Source: Bryobacterales bacterium
Lineage (GTDB): Bacteria > Acidobacteriota > Terriglobia > Bryobacterales > Bryobacteraceae
DNA: 64,000 nucleotides
NCBI GenBank assembly: GCA_003135055.1
Contig: PLDF01000315.1
Coordinates: 1,124-65,123, forward strand
Direction: 5' to 3'
The position numbers and the translations under genes were made by a program. Each line of letters starts with the position of its first letter. The stretch's first letter is position 1. Below are positions 28,049 through 36,437 of the stretch, piece after piece. The notes under the pieces were generated by a model that was given only the letters and a program-made list of their open reading frames with translations, ran no database searches and was not told where the DNA came from.

Positions 28049-28111
28049 ATGAAGAGCGCAACCAAGAAAGCCGCCCCGAAGAAAAAGGCCCCCGCAAAAA
28101 AGAAGAAGTAG
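28049..28111 (+). CDS. 20-residue lysine/alanine-rich basic peptide
   Basis: The complete product is MKSATKKAAPKKKAPAKKKK: 11 Lys, no acidic residue. It resembles a short piece of a histone H1 or bacterial Hc1/AlgP-like tail. A ribosome site (GGGAGA) lies about 11 bases before ATG, a strong promoter lies upstream and a strong terminator downstream, so it is a stand-alone transcription unit. It may bind DNA, RNA or a nucleoid partner, but no function is established from this sequence. Confidence 0.72.
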   Translation: MKSATKKAAPKKKAPAKKKK

Positions 28112-28161
28112 CCTTTCGGGCGCGCCCGTAAAGGGCGATAGTCAAAATCAAAATACGCTTC

Positions 28162-28190
28162 AAGGCCCCGGTTTCCGGGGCCTTTTTTGT
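28162..28190 (+). terminator. strong intrinsic terminator
   Basis: AAGGCCCCGG, a TTT loop, CCGGGGCCTT and then TTTTGTTGTTT. A 10-bp stem with a T-rich tail ends the mini-gene transcript 50 bases after its stop. Confidence 0.9.
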
Positions 28191-28207
28191 TGTTTGGGCT
28201 TGTCGCT

Positions 28208-28319
28208 GCGAGATCGCGGCGACGCTCCGGCGAGATCAAGCCAACGCTCCGGCGAGATCGCGCCAACCCTCCACCCGAGATCGCGGCGACGCTCCGCCCG
28301 AAATCGCGCGAGTCCTCCG
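28208..28319. repeat. five-copy 22-23 bp imperfect tandem repeat
   Basis: Units begin at 28208, 28230, 28252, 28274 and 28297 with consensus GCGAGATCGCGGCGACGCTC plus two to three more bases; the last two units start with C and are one base longer. The array sits between the terminator and the convergent stop of dnaB. Confidence 0.8.
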
Positions 28320-28322
28320 CCG

Positions 28323-29696
28323 CTATTCCCCAGGCTGCTCTCCGGTGTCCTCGGCGCGGTTTTCGAACTTCGTCTGCGCGTGCAGGAAGACCAGATTCAC
28401 CGTTCCAACCGGACCGTTGCGCTGTTTGGCGAGGATCAGCTCGGCGAGACCGCGCAAATCTTCGCGGTCTTTTTTATAAACCTCTTCGCGAAAAATAAAG
28501 CTCACCAGATCGGCGTCCTGCTCGATCGATCCCGAGTCGCGCAAGTCGCTCAACTGCGGGCGATGGTCGTCCTGCCGCGTCTCCACCGCGCGGCTCAACT
28601 GCGAGAGCACCATCATCGGCACGTTCAATTCCTTTGCAAGCAGCTTCATGCCGCGCGATAGGGCGCTTACTTCCTGGTTGCGGTTTTCGAAACGGCCGCG
28701 GCCCGTCATCAGTTGGAGGTAATCGACGATCACCAGGCCGACTTTTCCATGCTCCATTTGCAAACGCCGCAATTTGGCGTGCATGTCCATCAGGTGGAGC
28801 GCCGCCGTGTCGTCCACATAGAGCGGCGCTTCCACCAGCTCGTGCAGCGCATGGTTCAGCTTGCGCCGCTCCTCCTGCGTCAGGTAGCCGGCGCGGAAAC
28901 GCTGGCTGTCCACGCGGGCCGCGGCGCAAAGCATGCGGGTGAGCAGCGACTCCTTCGACATTTCGAGCGAGAAAACCGCCACCGGCTGTTTCAGTTTCAG
29001 CGCCACGTGCTGCGCCACGTTCAGAGCCAGCGCGGTTTTGCCCATGGATGGCCGCGCGGCCAGTATGAACAGGTCGCCGCCGTGCAAGCCGCCGGTCATC
29101 TCATCCAGTTTGGTGAACCCGGTGCTGATTCCTTTGAGGCGCTTGCTGGGGTCCAGAAACGCGTTGATGCCGCCCTCGTAGCTCTCCAGAATCTGCTGCG
29201 CGCCCAGCAGACCGGTTTTCACGCGGGCTTCGCCGAGCTTGAGCAGCGTCTCCTCGGCGCCCGCGAGGATTGTGCTGGGGTCTTCCTCGGCCATCAGGCA
29301 GCGATTCATCATGTTCTGCGACGCGTGAATGATGAGGCGCAGAATGGATTTGTCCTTTACGATACGGAGGTAGCTGTCGAGGTTGGGAATCTGCGGCAGG
29401 CCGTCGTCCAGCGAAATCAGGTAGCTGAGGCCGTCGCAGGCTTCCAGCTCGTTGAACTTCATCAGCTCGTTGGCCACGGTGACGCGGTCGATTTTCTCGC
29501 CGCGGTCTTGCAGCTCGCCCATGCGGCGAAAGATGCGGCGGTGCTTTTCGAGACTGAAGTCGTCCGCTTCCAGGGTTCCCGCGGCTTGAATGTAGAAACT
29601 TTCGTCAAGCAGAATGGAGCCCAGCACGAAACGCTCCGCGTCTACGTTGGTGGGAAGACCTTTTTCGATTGAGTTGGCGAGATTGGTGGCGGACAT
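28323..29696 (-). CDS. dnaB: replicative DNA helicase DnaB
   Basis: A 457-residue hexameric 5'-3' helicase that unwinds the replication fork. The N-terminal DnaB domain (about 12-120) has LPTNVDAERFVLGSILLD. The RecA-like core has Walker A ARPSMGKTALAL, the SLEMSKESL motif, VIVDYLQLM Walker B and the C-terminal DLRDSGSIEQDAD motif followed by KQRNGP. No intein or insertion is present. The ribosome site AGGA lies 9 bases before ATG. Confidence 0.97.
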   Translation of the reverse strand: MSATNLANSIEKGLPTNVDAERFVLGSILLDESFYIQAAGTLEADDFSLEKHRRIFRRMGELQDRGEKIDRVTVANELMKFNELEACDGLSYLISLDDGLPQIPNLDSYLRIVKDKSILRLIIHASQNMMNRCLMAEEDPSTILAGAEETLLKLGEARVKTGLLGAQQILESYEGGINAFLDPSKRLKGISTGFTKLDEMTGGLHGGDLFILAARPSMGKTALALNVAQHVALKLKQPVAVFSLEMSKESLLTRMLCAAARVDSQRFRAGYLTQEERRKLNHALHELVEAPLYVDDTAALHLMDMHAKLRRLQMEHGKVGLVIVDYLQLMTGRGRFENRNQEVSALSRGMKLLAKELNVPMMVLSQLSRAVETRQDDHRPQLSDLRDSGSIEQDADLVSFIFREEVYKKDREDLRGLAELILAKQRNGPVGTVNLVFLHAQTKFENRAEDTGEQPGE

Positions 29697-29963
29697 GGCG
29701 CGATTCCTACCTTATGCTGCGGGACGGCGTTTCGCGAGGCGATAGTTTTCGCCCCGCTTTGATACGTTTAGGCTCTGCATAAAACGTGGCTCGGTGACTG
29801 GAGCGCCCGCGGCCGTGAAACCGCTTTGAATCAGCCCGCTGCGGCGCGTTTCCGACAGGCGTCCGCAAAACGCCCACAATTTTTCAACAGGACCGCTAAA
29901 ACATTGCATATCGCCCTTGTTTTAGGGTACCTGATGATAATCTCGATTGGGGAGGCAGCGACG

Positions 29964-30560
29964 ATGCCGGGATGGCTGGTTTCGAATTCAATGTGGCACG
30001 ACATTTTTGCGCTGGGCGCGCCGGTGGTCGAGAAGACCTTGCGCCCGGTGGCGGTATATTTTTTTCTGGTGATCGCTCTGCGGGTCTTCGGCAAGCGCGA
30101 GCTGGCGCAGCTCAACCCGTTCGACCTGGTGGTGCTGCTCTCGCTTTCGAATACCGTGCAGAACGCCATCATCGGAAACGACAACTCGCTCACCGGAGGC
30201 TTGATTGGCGCGTTCACTCTGTTGGCGATGAACTACACGGTGATCCGATTCCTGTTCCGCCACCGGCGGCTCGACCAGCTCTTCGAAGGGAAACCGACGG
30301 TGCTGGTGGATGAGGGCAGGATTATGCAGCGCGCGCTCGCCAAGGAGCTGTTGACGCATGCCGAGTTGCTGACGGTGCTCCACCGGCAGGGATTCGACAG
30401 TTTGGCCGAAGTGCACCGGTGCGTGCTGGAGCCCGGAGGGACGTTTTACATTCAGCGCAAGCTGCCCGCCCTCGATAGCGTGCAACACCATGAGGTGATG
30501 GCGCGCCTGACCGAGCTTGGCGGCAAGCTCGACGCTCTGTTGCAACAGAAGGGCGCCTGA
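29964..30560 (+). CDS. YetF-like (DUF421) membrane protein
   Basis: A 198-residue protein from ATG 29964, which has GGGAGG about 7 bases upstream; the frame is open for 46 more codons without features. Three membrane segments occupy the first about 90 residues, including VYFFLVIALRVFGKRELAQL, NPFDLVVLLSLSNTVQNAI and the GGLIGAFTLLAMNYTVI helix. The cytoplasmic tail has GKPTVLVDEGRIMQRALAKE, the YetF signature. Its biochemical role is unknown. The tRNA-Ser gene follows directly. Confidence 0.85.
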   Translation: MPGWLVSNSMWHDIFALGAPVVEKTLRPVAVYFFLVIALRVFGKRELAQLNPFDLVVLLSLSNTVQNAIIGNDNSLTGGLIGAFTLLAMNYTVIRFLFRHRRLDQLFEGKPTVLVDEGRIMQRALAKELLTHAELLTVLHRQGFDSLAEVHRCVLEPGGTFYIQRKLPALDSVQHHEVMARLTELGGKLDALLQQKGA

Positions 30561-30570
30561 GCGGCGCCAT

Positions 30571-30576
30571 TATAAT
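30571..30576 (+). promoter_or_regulatory. -10 box for tRNA-Ser
   Basis: A perfect TATAAT ends 7 bases before the mature tRNA. The -35 region overlaps the end of the yetF-like gene and is not clear. Confidence 0.55.
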
Positions 30577-30583
30577 AGGATGT

Positions 30584-30673
30584 GGAGGAATGGCCGAGTG
30601 GTTGAAGGCGGCGGTCTTGAAAACCGTTGAACTCGAAAGGGTTCCGGGGGTTCGAATCCCTCTTCCTCCGCCA
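30584..30673 (+). tRNA. tRNA-Ser (anticodon TGA)
   Basis: The acceptor GGAGGAA (30584-30590) pairs with TTCCTCC (30663-30669), then G and an encoded CCA. The D-arm has GGCCGAGTGGTTGAAGGC. The anticodon loop is CTTGAAA with TGA at 30618-30620. A long variable arm and the GTTCGAATC T-arm follow, as expected for a class II tRNA. It borders an accessory segment, so it is a plausible integration site, but no duplicated 3' end was found downstream. Confidence 0.96.
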
Positions 30674-30948
30674 GAGTTTTCAATAATTTAGAGGCAGCGC
30701 AGCTAGGTCAGCGAAGCGGCTCCAGTTCGGAGTTTGTGGATGAGATGTGCATAAACCGGTTTTGATGCCATCGGAACTGGCGTCCCCAACCGTGCCTGGC
30801 GTGCCGACACGCAGTACAACCCTTCAAACGGTGTCCCCGCGTTTCAGCAGTACATATGGGCCGTGACGAACCCGCGCGCTTCATTCCAATGCTATCGCCC
30901 GTCGCCCTGTTCCGGTATTTTGATCGGGGACCAACCTCACAGTTCGCC

Positions 30949-31422
30949 CTACGGCCTAGAGAGCGGCTGAACTCCGGATTTCCACAGAACGCCCGTGTAC
31001 CAAATTTCCAGGTATCCTTCGAGTGACATGAGGATTGAGAATTCGCGCTTGTCAATTTCAGGAGGAGCAAACACTTCCAGCTCCTTTGGAATGGTGATTC
31101 TCCAGCCCTGTTTCGGCTTAGTAAGTACGGCCGGCATGAGCCGTGCGACCATCGCTGCGCGGATTGGTTCCTCAGCAAAGGTTGCCTCTCGAATCTCCGG
31201 GGGCCTGCCTTCGATAATCAACAGCCGAACAGGTTCCAGCAATGGGTCGCTCTGGACTTGCTCGTCCGAAAGTAGACGATGCCGACCAACTTGGATTAAG
31301 AACAGCCACGCTGTCGCCGACTCAACACCGGTCAGCCAGGAGATGGCATCCGAAAGCTGCTTCGGAATGACAATCCTGCCATATGTGTCGGCTGTCACAT
31401 GCGCTGGAACCAAGGGCGTCAA
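30949..31422 (-). CDS. AbrB/MraZ-like DNA-binding protein with two swapped-hairpin halves
   Basis: A 157-residue protein. The first half contains DTYGRIVIPKQLSDA, the second GWRITIPKELEVFAPPEIDK and a terminal EGYLEIWYTGVL. Each resembles one AbrB-type beta hairpin; the pair of them plus the LEIW end recalls MraZ. No cell division gene is near, so it is not the mraZ of a dcw cluster. The apparent start is TTG 31422 without a clear ribosome site, hence uncertain. It lies between tRNA-Ser and the HD-nuclease genes and could regulate them. Confidence 0.65.
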   Translation of the reverse strand: MTPLVPAHVTADTYGRIVIPKQLSDAISWLTGVESATAWLFLIQVGRHRLLSDEQVQSDPLLEPVRLLIIEGRPPEIREATFAEEPIRAAMVARLMPAVLTKPKQGWRITIPKELEVFAPPEIDKREFSILMSLEGYLEIWYTGVLWKSGVQPLSRP

Positions 31423-31770
31423 ATCAAATTTTACCGTGAATTTCCGAGGGTGATGTTTGCAATTTAGCTGATTTTAAAGCTGATGGTGCATTCTCTATTG
31501 CATTTTTCCCAAATTTTCCCGCATAATACAACCAGTGGTATTGGTCTTTTTGGTAGACCCAACAATTGGTGCCAAATATGCACCGCCAGCATCGGGGGGA
31601 ACTGATAGAATCAAAGGCTGGTATCGGCATGGGCGAAGGAAAGGCGAATGTCAACTGAGATTTATTCGCACGACTCGGCGGGTCGATTTTAGCTTGGTAG
31701 CCTGCATCCAGCTTGGCGTGCGGATGGTGTACACGAATGGAGATTTCAGAGCGCAAAGAAATGGGATCTG
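31423..31770. other. AT-rich spacer with possible divergent promoters
   Basis: This stretch is noticeably less GC-rich than the window. TTGCAT (31498-31503), 18 bases and CATAAT (31522-31527) could drive the genes to the right. Open frames here (78 and 110 codons) lack ribosome sites and recognisable protein text, so I do not call them. Confidence 0.4.
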
Positions 31771-32190
31771 ATGGAACGCTTACACGATCTAGCTAGTCTG
31801 CTCGTCGCCTGTTGGACAATTGCAACGGACAACGCCAAGATTCCGACCTCGCACGGCATCTTAGATCGAGCACTCAGGGACGCATTTGATCAAGGAGCCT
31901 TTCCAACCTGGGCCCGCAAGATAATGCACTTCGCGGATTCCAGGATTGGCCTTCAGTGTGTTGAGCTCCCGTCGATACTCAAATGGGCTCAAATTCAGGA
32001 GCTCACGACAGCACCAAATCCCTCGTACGAATTTACTGAAATTCGAGTATCTGAACGGGTCGCAAAGCAACTCCTGAAACGACTGGATGTCGCCGAAGAG
32101 GATGCTCTTAGCTGGGGGCGACTCATTAACGAGGCGATCGCCAATAACAGGCGCAGTGCGTGCGAAAACCCCGCCTATATTGAAGCCTGA
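31771..32190 (+). CDS. hypothetical protein upstream of the HD-nuclease gene
   Basis: A 139-residue protein I do not recognise. It appears largely helical: MERLHDLASLLVACWTIATD, then an ILDRALRDAFDQGAFPTWARK segment, and a C-terminal RVSERVAKQLLKRLDVAEED. No membrane or signal sequence. The next gene starts 45 bases later on the same strand, so they may be one operon. The less GC-biased codon use matches the next gene and differs from dnaB. A partner or regulator of the HD protein is possible. Confidence 0.6.
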   Translation: MERLHDLASLLVACWTIATDNAKIPTSHGILDRALRDAFDQGAFPTWARKIMHFADSRIGLQCVELPSILKWAQIQELTTAPNPSYEFTEIRVSERVAKQLLKRLDVAEEDALSWGRLINEAIANNRRSACENPAYIEA

Positions 32191-32235
32191 GCGTTTGGCC
32201 GGCTGGTTAGCGATCGGGTATGCTATGAAGGACCA

Positions 32236-34683
32236 GTGCTCGATACAGACAGTCTGCGCGATAGGATCAGCGAAGCCGCGCCAGTTCTTTCGAAAGCCGT
32301 TAACCAGCTAGCGAAAGATTGGATTGGTCCGATCCTCCAGGCCCTTTCGCATCATGACCCGCGACATAGCTTTCCCAAAACTATAAACGATCCAATCTGG
32401 GGCACGATAGAACTATTACCCTGGGAAGTCCTTCTACTGGACAGTCCCGTCCTCCAGCGGCTCCGCGGAGTCCGCCAGCTTGGCATGGCCCAGCACGTCT
32501 ACCCTGGTGCATCTCACTCACGCTTGGAACATTCACTGGGTGTTGTCGAGGCGGCAGACCGAATGATACGCTGGCTTACCCGCAATGCCGATCATCGCCG
32601 CGAATTTGGGATTGATTCGGATGCGGATGTCCCGGCGCCAAGCCGTCTTGACCGCTGCTCAGTTCGCCTGGGAGCCCTGCTTCATGACATCGGCCACGGT
32701 TCATTCAGCCATGTGACGGAAGCGATCATTAGAGACCGCCATACCGAGGATTTTGAAAGGGCCGAAGCCGTACTGCGTGAAACTTTCGAGGGCGTCACCA
32801 GGATCGCAACATCTGAGACCGTCGCTACCCTTATTGTCCTCAGCTCAGAAACGAAGAAGGTTTTCGAACACCCAGCTTTTGGTGCCGTTACCAATCCGGC
32901 CCAACTGGCCCCGGCAATCGCGGCGCGGATTCTCGGTTCGCGTACTCTTCTTGGCGCAGGCTATTTATCGGGTGTCATCAGCGGACCTCTGGACGCCGAC
33001 AAGCTCGACTACATGGCCCGCGATAGCCATTACACAGGGTTGCCAACGGGAATCGATGTAAACCGGCTCATCAGCAAGCTCGAAGTTGTCGTAGTGACAA
33101 CCGACAATGCTCCGAACCATGAGTTGCGACAGCGCGCGATAGCTTCCGGCCGTGGAAGATTTTATGAAATGGGTATTTCACTCGCCGGCCTCGGAGCCTA
33201 TGAGCAGATGATTATTGCCAGAGTGATCCTGTACGACCGGGTCTATTACCATCACAAAGTGCGAGCGGCGGAGTCCATGGTTCGGCGGTTGATAGGAGTC
33301 GTGGAAGAAGAACCGGAGCGAAGCCTTCAACTGAAAGCATTCTTCGCGGGGATACCCGACGACGCAATGATCTCCGTCCTGGGTGGTGAGTTGCTTTCGG
33401 GCGTTGTCAAGTCAGGCGGGACAAGAGCGAACAGGCTGGCCGTGCGGCTTAGGGATCGAACAAATCATCTTCGTGCTTTTGCGTTTGCCTCCAGATTTAT
33501 TGGTGGGCTTGACGACCTTCCAATCCAGGAGAAGCAAGATACCAGGGCGCTACTTTGGAATGCCGTATTGAAGGCCTTGCTCCAGCCCAACGGGTGCGAA
33601 GACTTTGCTAGCCGGATTTTCGAGGCGGCGAAAGCGATCGCGGTCGTCATCCCGGAGCTTCGAGAGTCTGGTGAGGGGTTGTCGCCTGACGACGTGCTTG
33701 TAGATCTCCCAGAATATACGCATGTCGCGCGAGGCGGCGACATACTGACGCGCACACACAGTGGTAGCATCGGAAACCCGAATCTTTTCTTTGACCCCGA
33801 AAAGTGGTCACAGGCGTACGAAGATCGCAAGCAATGTGGGTTCGTTTTTGCTCCTCGGGAACATGTACCGCTTGTCGTTCTTGCGTCCAAGGTCGTCTTT
33901 TGTGAAAGGTTCCAAGCGGTAATGACCAGCGCATCGGAGGAAGCTTGCAAGACGGTCCGTTTAATAAGGCACGCGTGGATTGACGAAATCGCGAAATACG
34001 GTCTGTGCTCCGCAGACTCTCTGGAACAGCTTACCTCGACACGGCCCCGCTTCGTTCCGATTCGGAGGGAGGAACTCCGCCTGCCGCCAACGCTTGTGAC
34101 CGATGATCCCAATTTGAAGGCGCGGCTGTCTGAGCAGTTTGCCACCGCGGCGCCAAGCGGTTTTGTTGCGAGCGTTCACGATGCGATTGTAAACGCTATC
34201 GAACACATGGCGCACTTCTTGATTGTCGCGGAACAGGGCGGATATTTCGTCAACGAGCCCGACCTCCCGGAGCGCGAATTACAGGCGCGCCTTCGAGATC
34301 ATCTTCGTGCGCGCGAGATAATGGTCCACGAGGGATCGGAAGTCGGGGGAGGTGAAACTGACCTCGTCCTGCCAGGCCCCCTCGTCGTGGAGAATAAAGT
34401 CGCGGCAGATCTTTTAGACCCAATGGCCTCCGGACCTCACTACGCCTGGCAGGCGAGACGCTACTCTATGGCCGTGTCGACAAGAGTCGGATTTGTCCTC
34501 TTGGCTTATCGCCCACGTGACGAGCGGGCCATTCTACCGCTTAGCGATAGAATTACCGTATGTACGCTACCTGGTGCTAGTGAGGGCTTCGTCCAGGTTC
34601 GTTTCGCAGTACCTTATGCCATGGCGTCCCGTCGGCTGCAAAACGGCCAAGTCGAGCGGAGGACTAGCGCGGCTAAAAAGTAA
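32236..34683 (+). CDS. HD-domain phosphohydrolase with C-terminal PD-(D/E)XK nuclease-like domain
   Basis: An 815-residue protein, GTG start with GAAGGA just upstream. The N-terminal about 450 residues match the dGTPase/SAMHD1-like HD superfamily: QRLRGVRQLGMAQHVYPGAS, then HSRLEHSLGV with H99, the HD pair H150-D151 in LLHDIGHGSFSHV, and DKLDYMARD with D258. The C-terminus carries GGGETDLVLPGPLVVENKV: D709, a nine-residue gap, E719-N-K721, the D-(x)n-ExK pattern of PD-(D/E)XK nucleases. The region between (about 450-690) has no motif I recognise. HD dNTPases are known anti-phage effectors; fusion to a nuclease core suggests defence, but this is inference. It sits in the accessory segment after tRNA-Ser. 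Confidence 0.85.
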   Translation: MLDTDSLRDRISEAAPVLSKAVNQLAKDWIGPILQALSHHDPRHSFPKTINDPIWGTIELLPWEVLLLDSPVLQRLRGVRQLGMAQHVYPGASHSRLEHSLGVVEAADRMIRWLTRNADHRREFGIDSDADVPAPSRLDRCSVRLGALLHDIGHGSFSHVTEAIIRDRHTEDFERAEAVLRETFEGVTRIATSETVATLIVLSSETKKVFEHPAFGAVTNPAQLAPAIAARILGSRTLLGAGYLSGVISGPLDADKLDYMARDSHYTGLPTGIDVNRLISKLEVVVVTTDNAPNHELRQRAIASGRGRFYEMGISLAGLGAYEQMIIARVILYDRVYYHHKVRAAESMVRRLIGVVEEEPERSLQLKAFFAGIPDDAMISVLGGELLSGVVKSGGTRANRLAVRLRDRTNHLRAFAFASRFIGGLDDLPIQEKQDTRALLWNAVLKALLQPNGCEDFASRIFEAAKAIAVVIPELRESGEGLSPDDVLVDLPEYTHVARGGDILTRTHSGSIGNPNLFFDPEKWSQAYEDRKQCGFVFAPREHVPLVVLASKVVFCERFQAVMTSASEEACKTVRLIRHAWIDEIAKYGLCSADSLEQLTSTRPRFVPIRREELRLPPTLVTDDPNLKARLSEQFATAAPSGFVASVHDAIVNAIEHMAHFLIVAEQGGYFVNEPDLPERELQARLRDHLRAREIMVHEGSEVGGGETDLVLPGPLVVENKVAADLLDPMASGPHYAWQARRYSMAVSTRVGFVLLAYRPRDERAILPLSDRITVCTLPGASEGFVQVRFAVPYAMASRRLQNGQVERRTSAAKK

Positions 34684-35851
34684 CCGGCGCTGCACGACTG
34701 CATTCCGCAGCGCCCAAAAGCTGGAGAAGGCGACAAAAATCTCCACTGGCCCTCACAGAGATGCTTAAATTAAACCATCAATCTGGTTTCTGGTTAATCG
34801 GTTCACAATAAGACTAGCTTATGACTGAATCGGCGGCTAAGCCGGCGTCGAATGGATCAGCCGCGCGGAAGCCGGGTCGACGGTTGGCGTCAGTGCAAAT
34901 GGCGTCTACGACATTCTGCTGCTCCGGCATGCCCCATCGCATGTCAGACGGCAAAGTGGCTGGCGCTCCAGCTATCTCGATTTACCAAACGACCCTAGTC
35001 CCATTTTCGGACACTTGCATTCCGCACCCTTCGGCAACCGGCAAATCTTCCCCCATCGCCCCAGCCTCAGCCAGCCGCACGCCGCCTGCGCAACCAAAGG
35101 TCACGCAAAGATCAGTGGCCAATCTGCCTGCTCGCGAGACGCGGGGCCTCGTCGCCGCGCAGCGGCGCCATTGCTACGAAAATCTTCCCTCGCTACGCCC
35201 TGATCCGTCAATAAGTTAGGAAAAATGACCCTCTCCGCTGCGTGTAGATCCTGATCGAAGGGCCTTGCACAAACCTGTCAAGCTCTCCATTCTCATCCGC
35301 CCTGGTGGCGCCGCGCGGTGCGCCGTGGTGTTTCCCTACGAAAAAATTGAATTAAAACCACCGCTGAATCAACAACTTGACGAAGGAGCACCCTAAGGCA
35401 GCCCCGGGAAAAATCGCCGCCGTGCATACCGCTTTTTCATCCCTCCCGATGACGGCCCCGCAGGGGCCGCAAAGTCGTTCACGCCAACTTGAAGTTTATT
35501 TTCCCCTTAGTTTCAACAGCCTACGCGGATCGACCCCTTGCAGCCGCAATCCGTACTGTCACTGTGGAAGCAGAGAAGGACGTTCGGCAAGCCCTCGCAT
35601 GCATCTGTTTGGCTGCGGTTGCATCGCTGGCGGTTGGCTCCGTTCTTCCAGTGCGCGCCGCCACAATGCGGTTGGCGGCGCGCGCCAAATCGGATTCAAG
35701 CTGCGGGTCCACGCTCATCGGCCGAAATCGCCGTTCCGCGGAATAGCGAGAGCGCTCGAGGTGAAGCCATCATCCAACCGGCGCCGTCATAACCATACGG
35801 CTCCCTCATCGCAACCGGACTCGTGCCGTTACCCTTATAAGCGCCGCACCC
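34684..35851. other. 1.2-kb region without a convincing gene
   Basis: Open frames here (up to 195 codons) show no ribosome site, domain or plausible protein text. A 31-base element at 34985-35015 recurs inverted at 59862-59892. No tmRNA was recognised although smpB is adjacent. The region may be the worn edge of the accessory segment. Confidence 0.5.
34985..35015. repeat. shared 31-base element, copy A
   Basis: CCAAACGACCCTAGTCCCA (19 bases), four variable bases, CGGACACT. The same blocks with the same spacing occur in reverse complement at 59862-59892, also in a gene-poor stretch. Confidence 0.75.
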
Positions 35852-36319
35852 CTAAGCCCGCCGGCGCATCTCAGCCCGTGCTTCGGCGTCGGCCGTCCGA
35901 GCCCGCTCGGTCTCGCGCTTATCGTGCAGCTTCTTGCCCTTGGCCACCGCGATTTCGCATTTGATCCGCCCATGCTTCAAATACATTTTGGTGGGAATCA
36001 GCACCAGCCCTTTTTCGCGCGTCTCCACTTGCAGCTTGTCGATCTCGCGGCGGTGCAGCAGCAGCTTGCGGTTGCGCACCGGGGGGTGGTTTTCGCGGTT
36101 GCCATGTGAATACTGGCTGATGTGGAGGTTGATCAGCCACGCTTCGTTGCCAAGCACGCTGGCGTAAGCTTCCTTCAACTGGACCTTGCCGTCCTTGGCG
36201 GCCTTGACCTCGGTTCCGGTCAGCACCATCCCGGCTTCGAACCGCTCCAGCAGGAAATAGTTGTGGCCAGCCTGCCGGTTGTCGCTCAAGATTTTGATGG
36301 AAGCGTCTCTGTCCGCCAA
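35852..36319 (-). CDS. smpB: SsrA-binding protein SmpB
   Basis: A 155-residue SmpB, which carries tmRNA into stalled ribosomes for trans-translation. Visible family features include [40 protein letters not shown], the NPPxR-like [13 protein letters not shown] motif and [20 protein letters not shown]. The C-terminal tail [20 protein letters not shown] is the basic extension that enters the mRNA channel. The tmRNA gene itself was not found in the window. Confidence 0.96.
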   Translation of the reverse strand: MADRDASIKILSDNRQAGHNYFLLERFEAGMVLTGTEVKAAKDGKVQLKEAYASVLGNEAWLINLHISQYSHGNRENHPPVRNRKLLLHRREIDKLQVETREKGLVLIPTKMYLKHGRIKCEIAVAKGKKLHDKRETERARTADAEARAEMRRRA

Positions 36320-36437
36320 GATTTGGCCTCCACGCCCGGAAGCCCAATCTCGTCAATGACTTTAGAAGGGCTGGGTCCGCGGAATTGCATTTCATCTTAA
36401 CATATGCCGCGCTAATGCCCCTGCTGAGAACGGGAAC

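Noticed and set aside
28208-28319. CRISPR array
   Set aside because: The 22-23 bp units are contiguous with no spacers between them, and no cas gene is present.
35521-35718. 65-codon minus-strand frame starting MSVDPQLESDLARAANRIVA
   Set aside because: The start looks protein-like but there is no clear ribosome site, and the second half reads as low-complexity Ala/Arg text. Not enough to call.
34684-35851. tmRNA gene near smpB
   Set aside because: I looked for the tRNA-like ends and an alanine-ending tag frame and found neither.
30674-35851. Attachment-site duplication of the tRNA-Ser 3' end
   Set aside because: No second copy of the TTCGAATCCCTCTTCCTCC end was found downstream, so integration at this tRNA is not shown.
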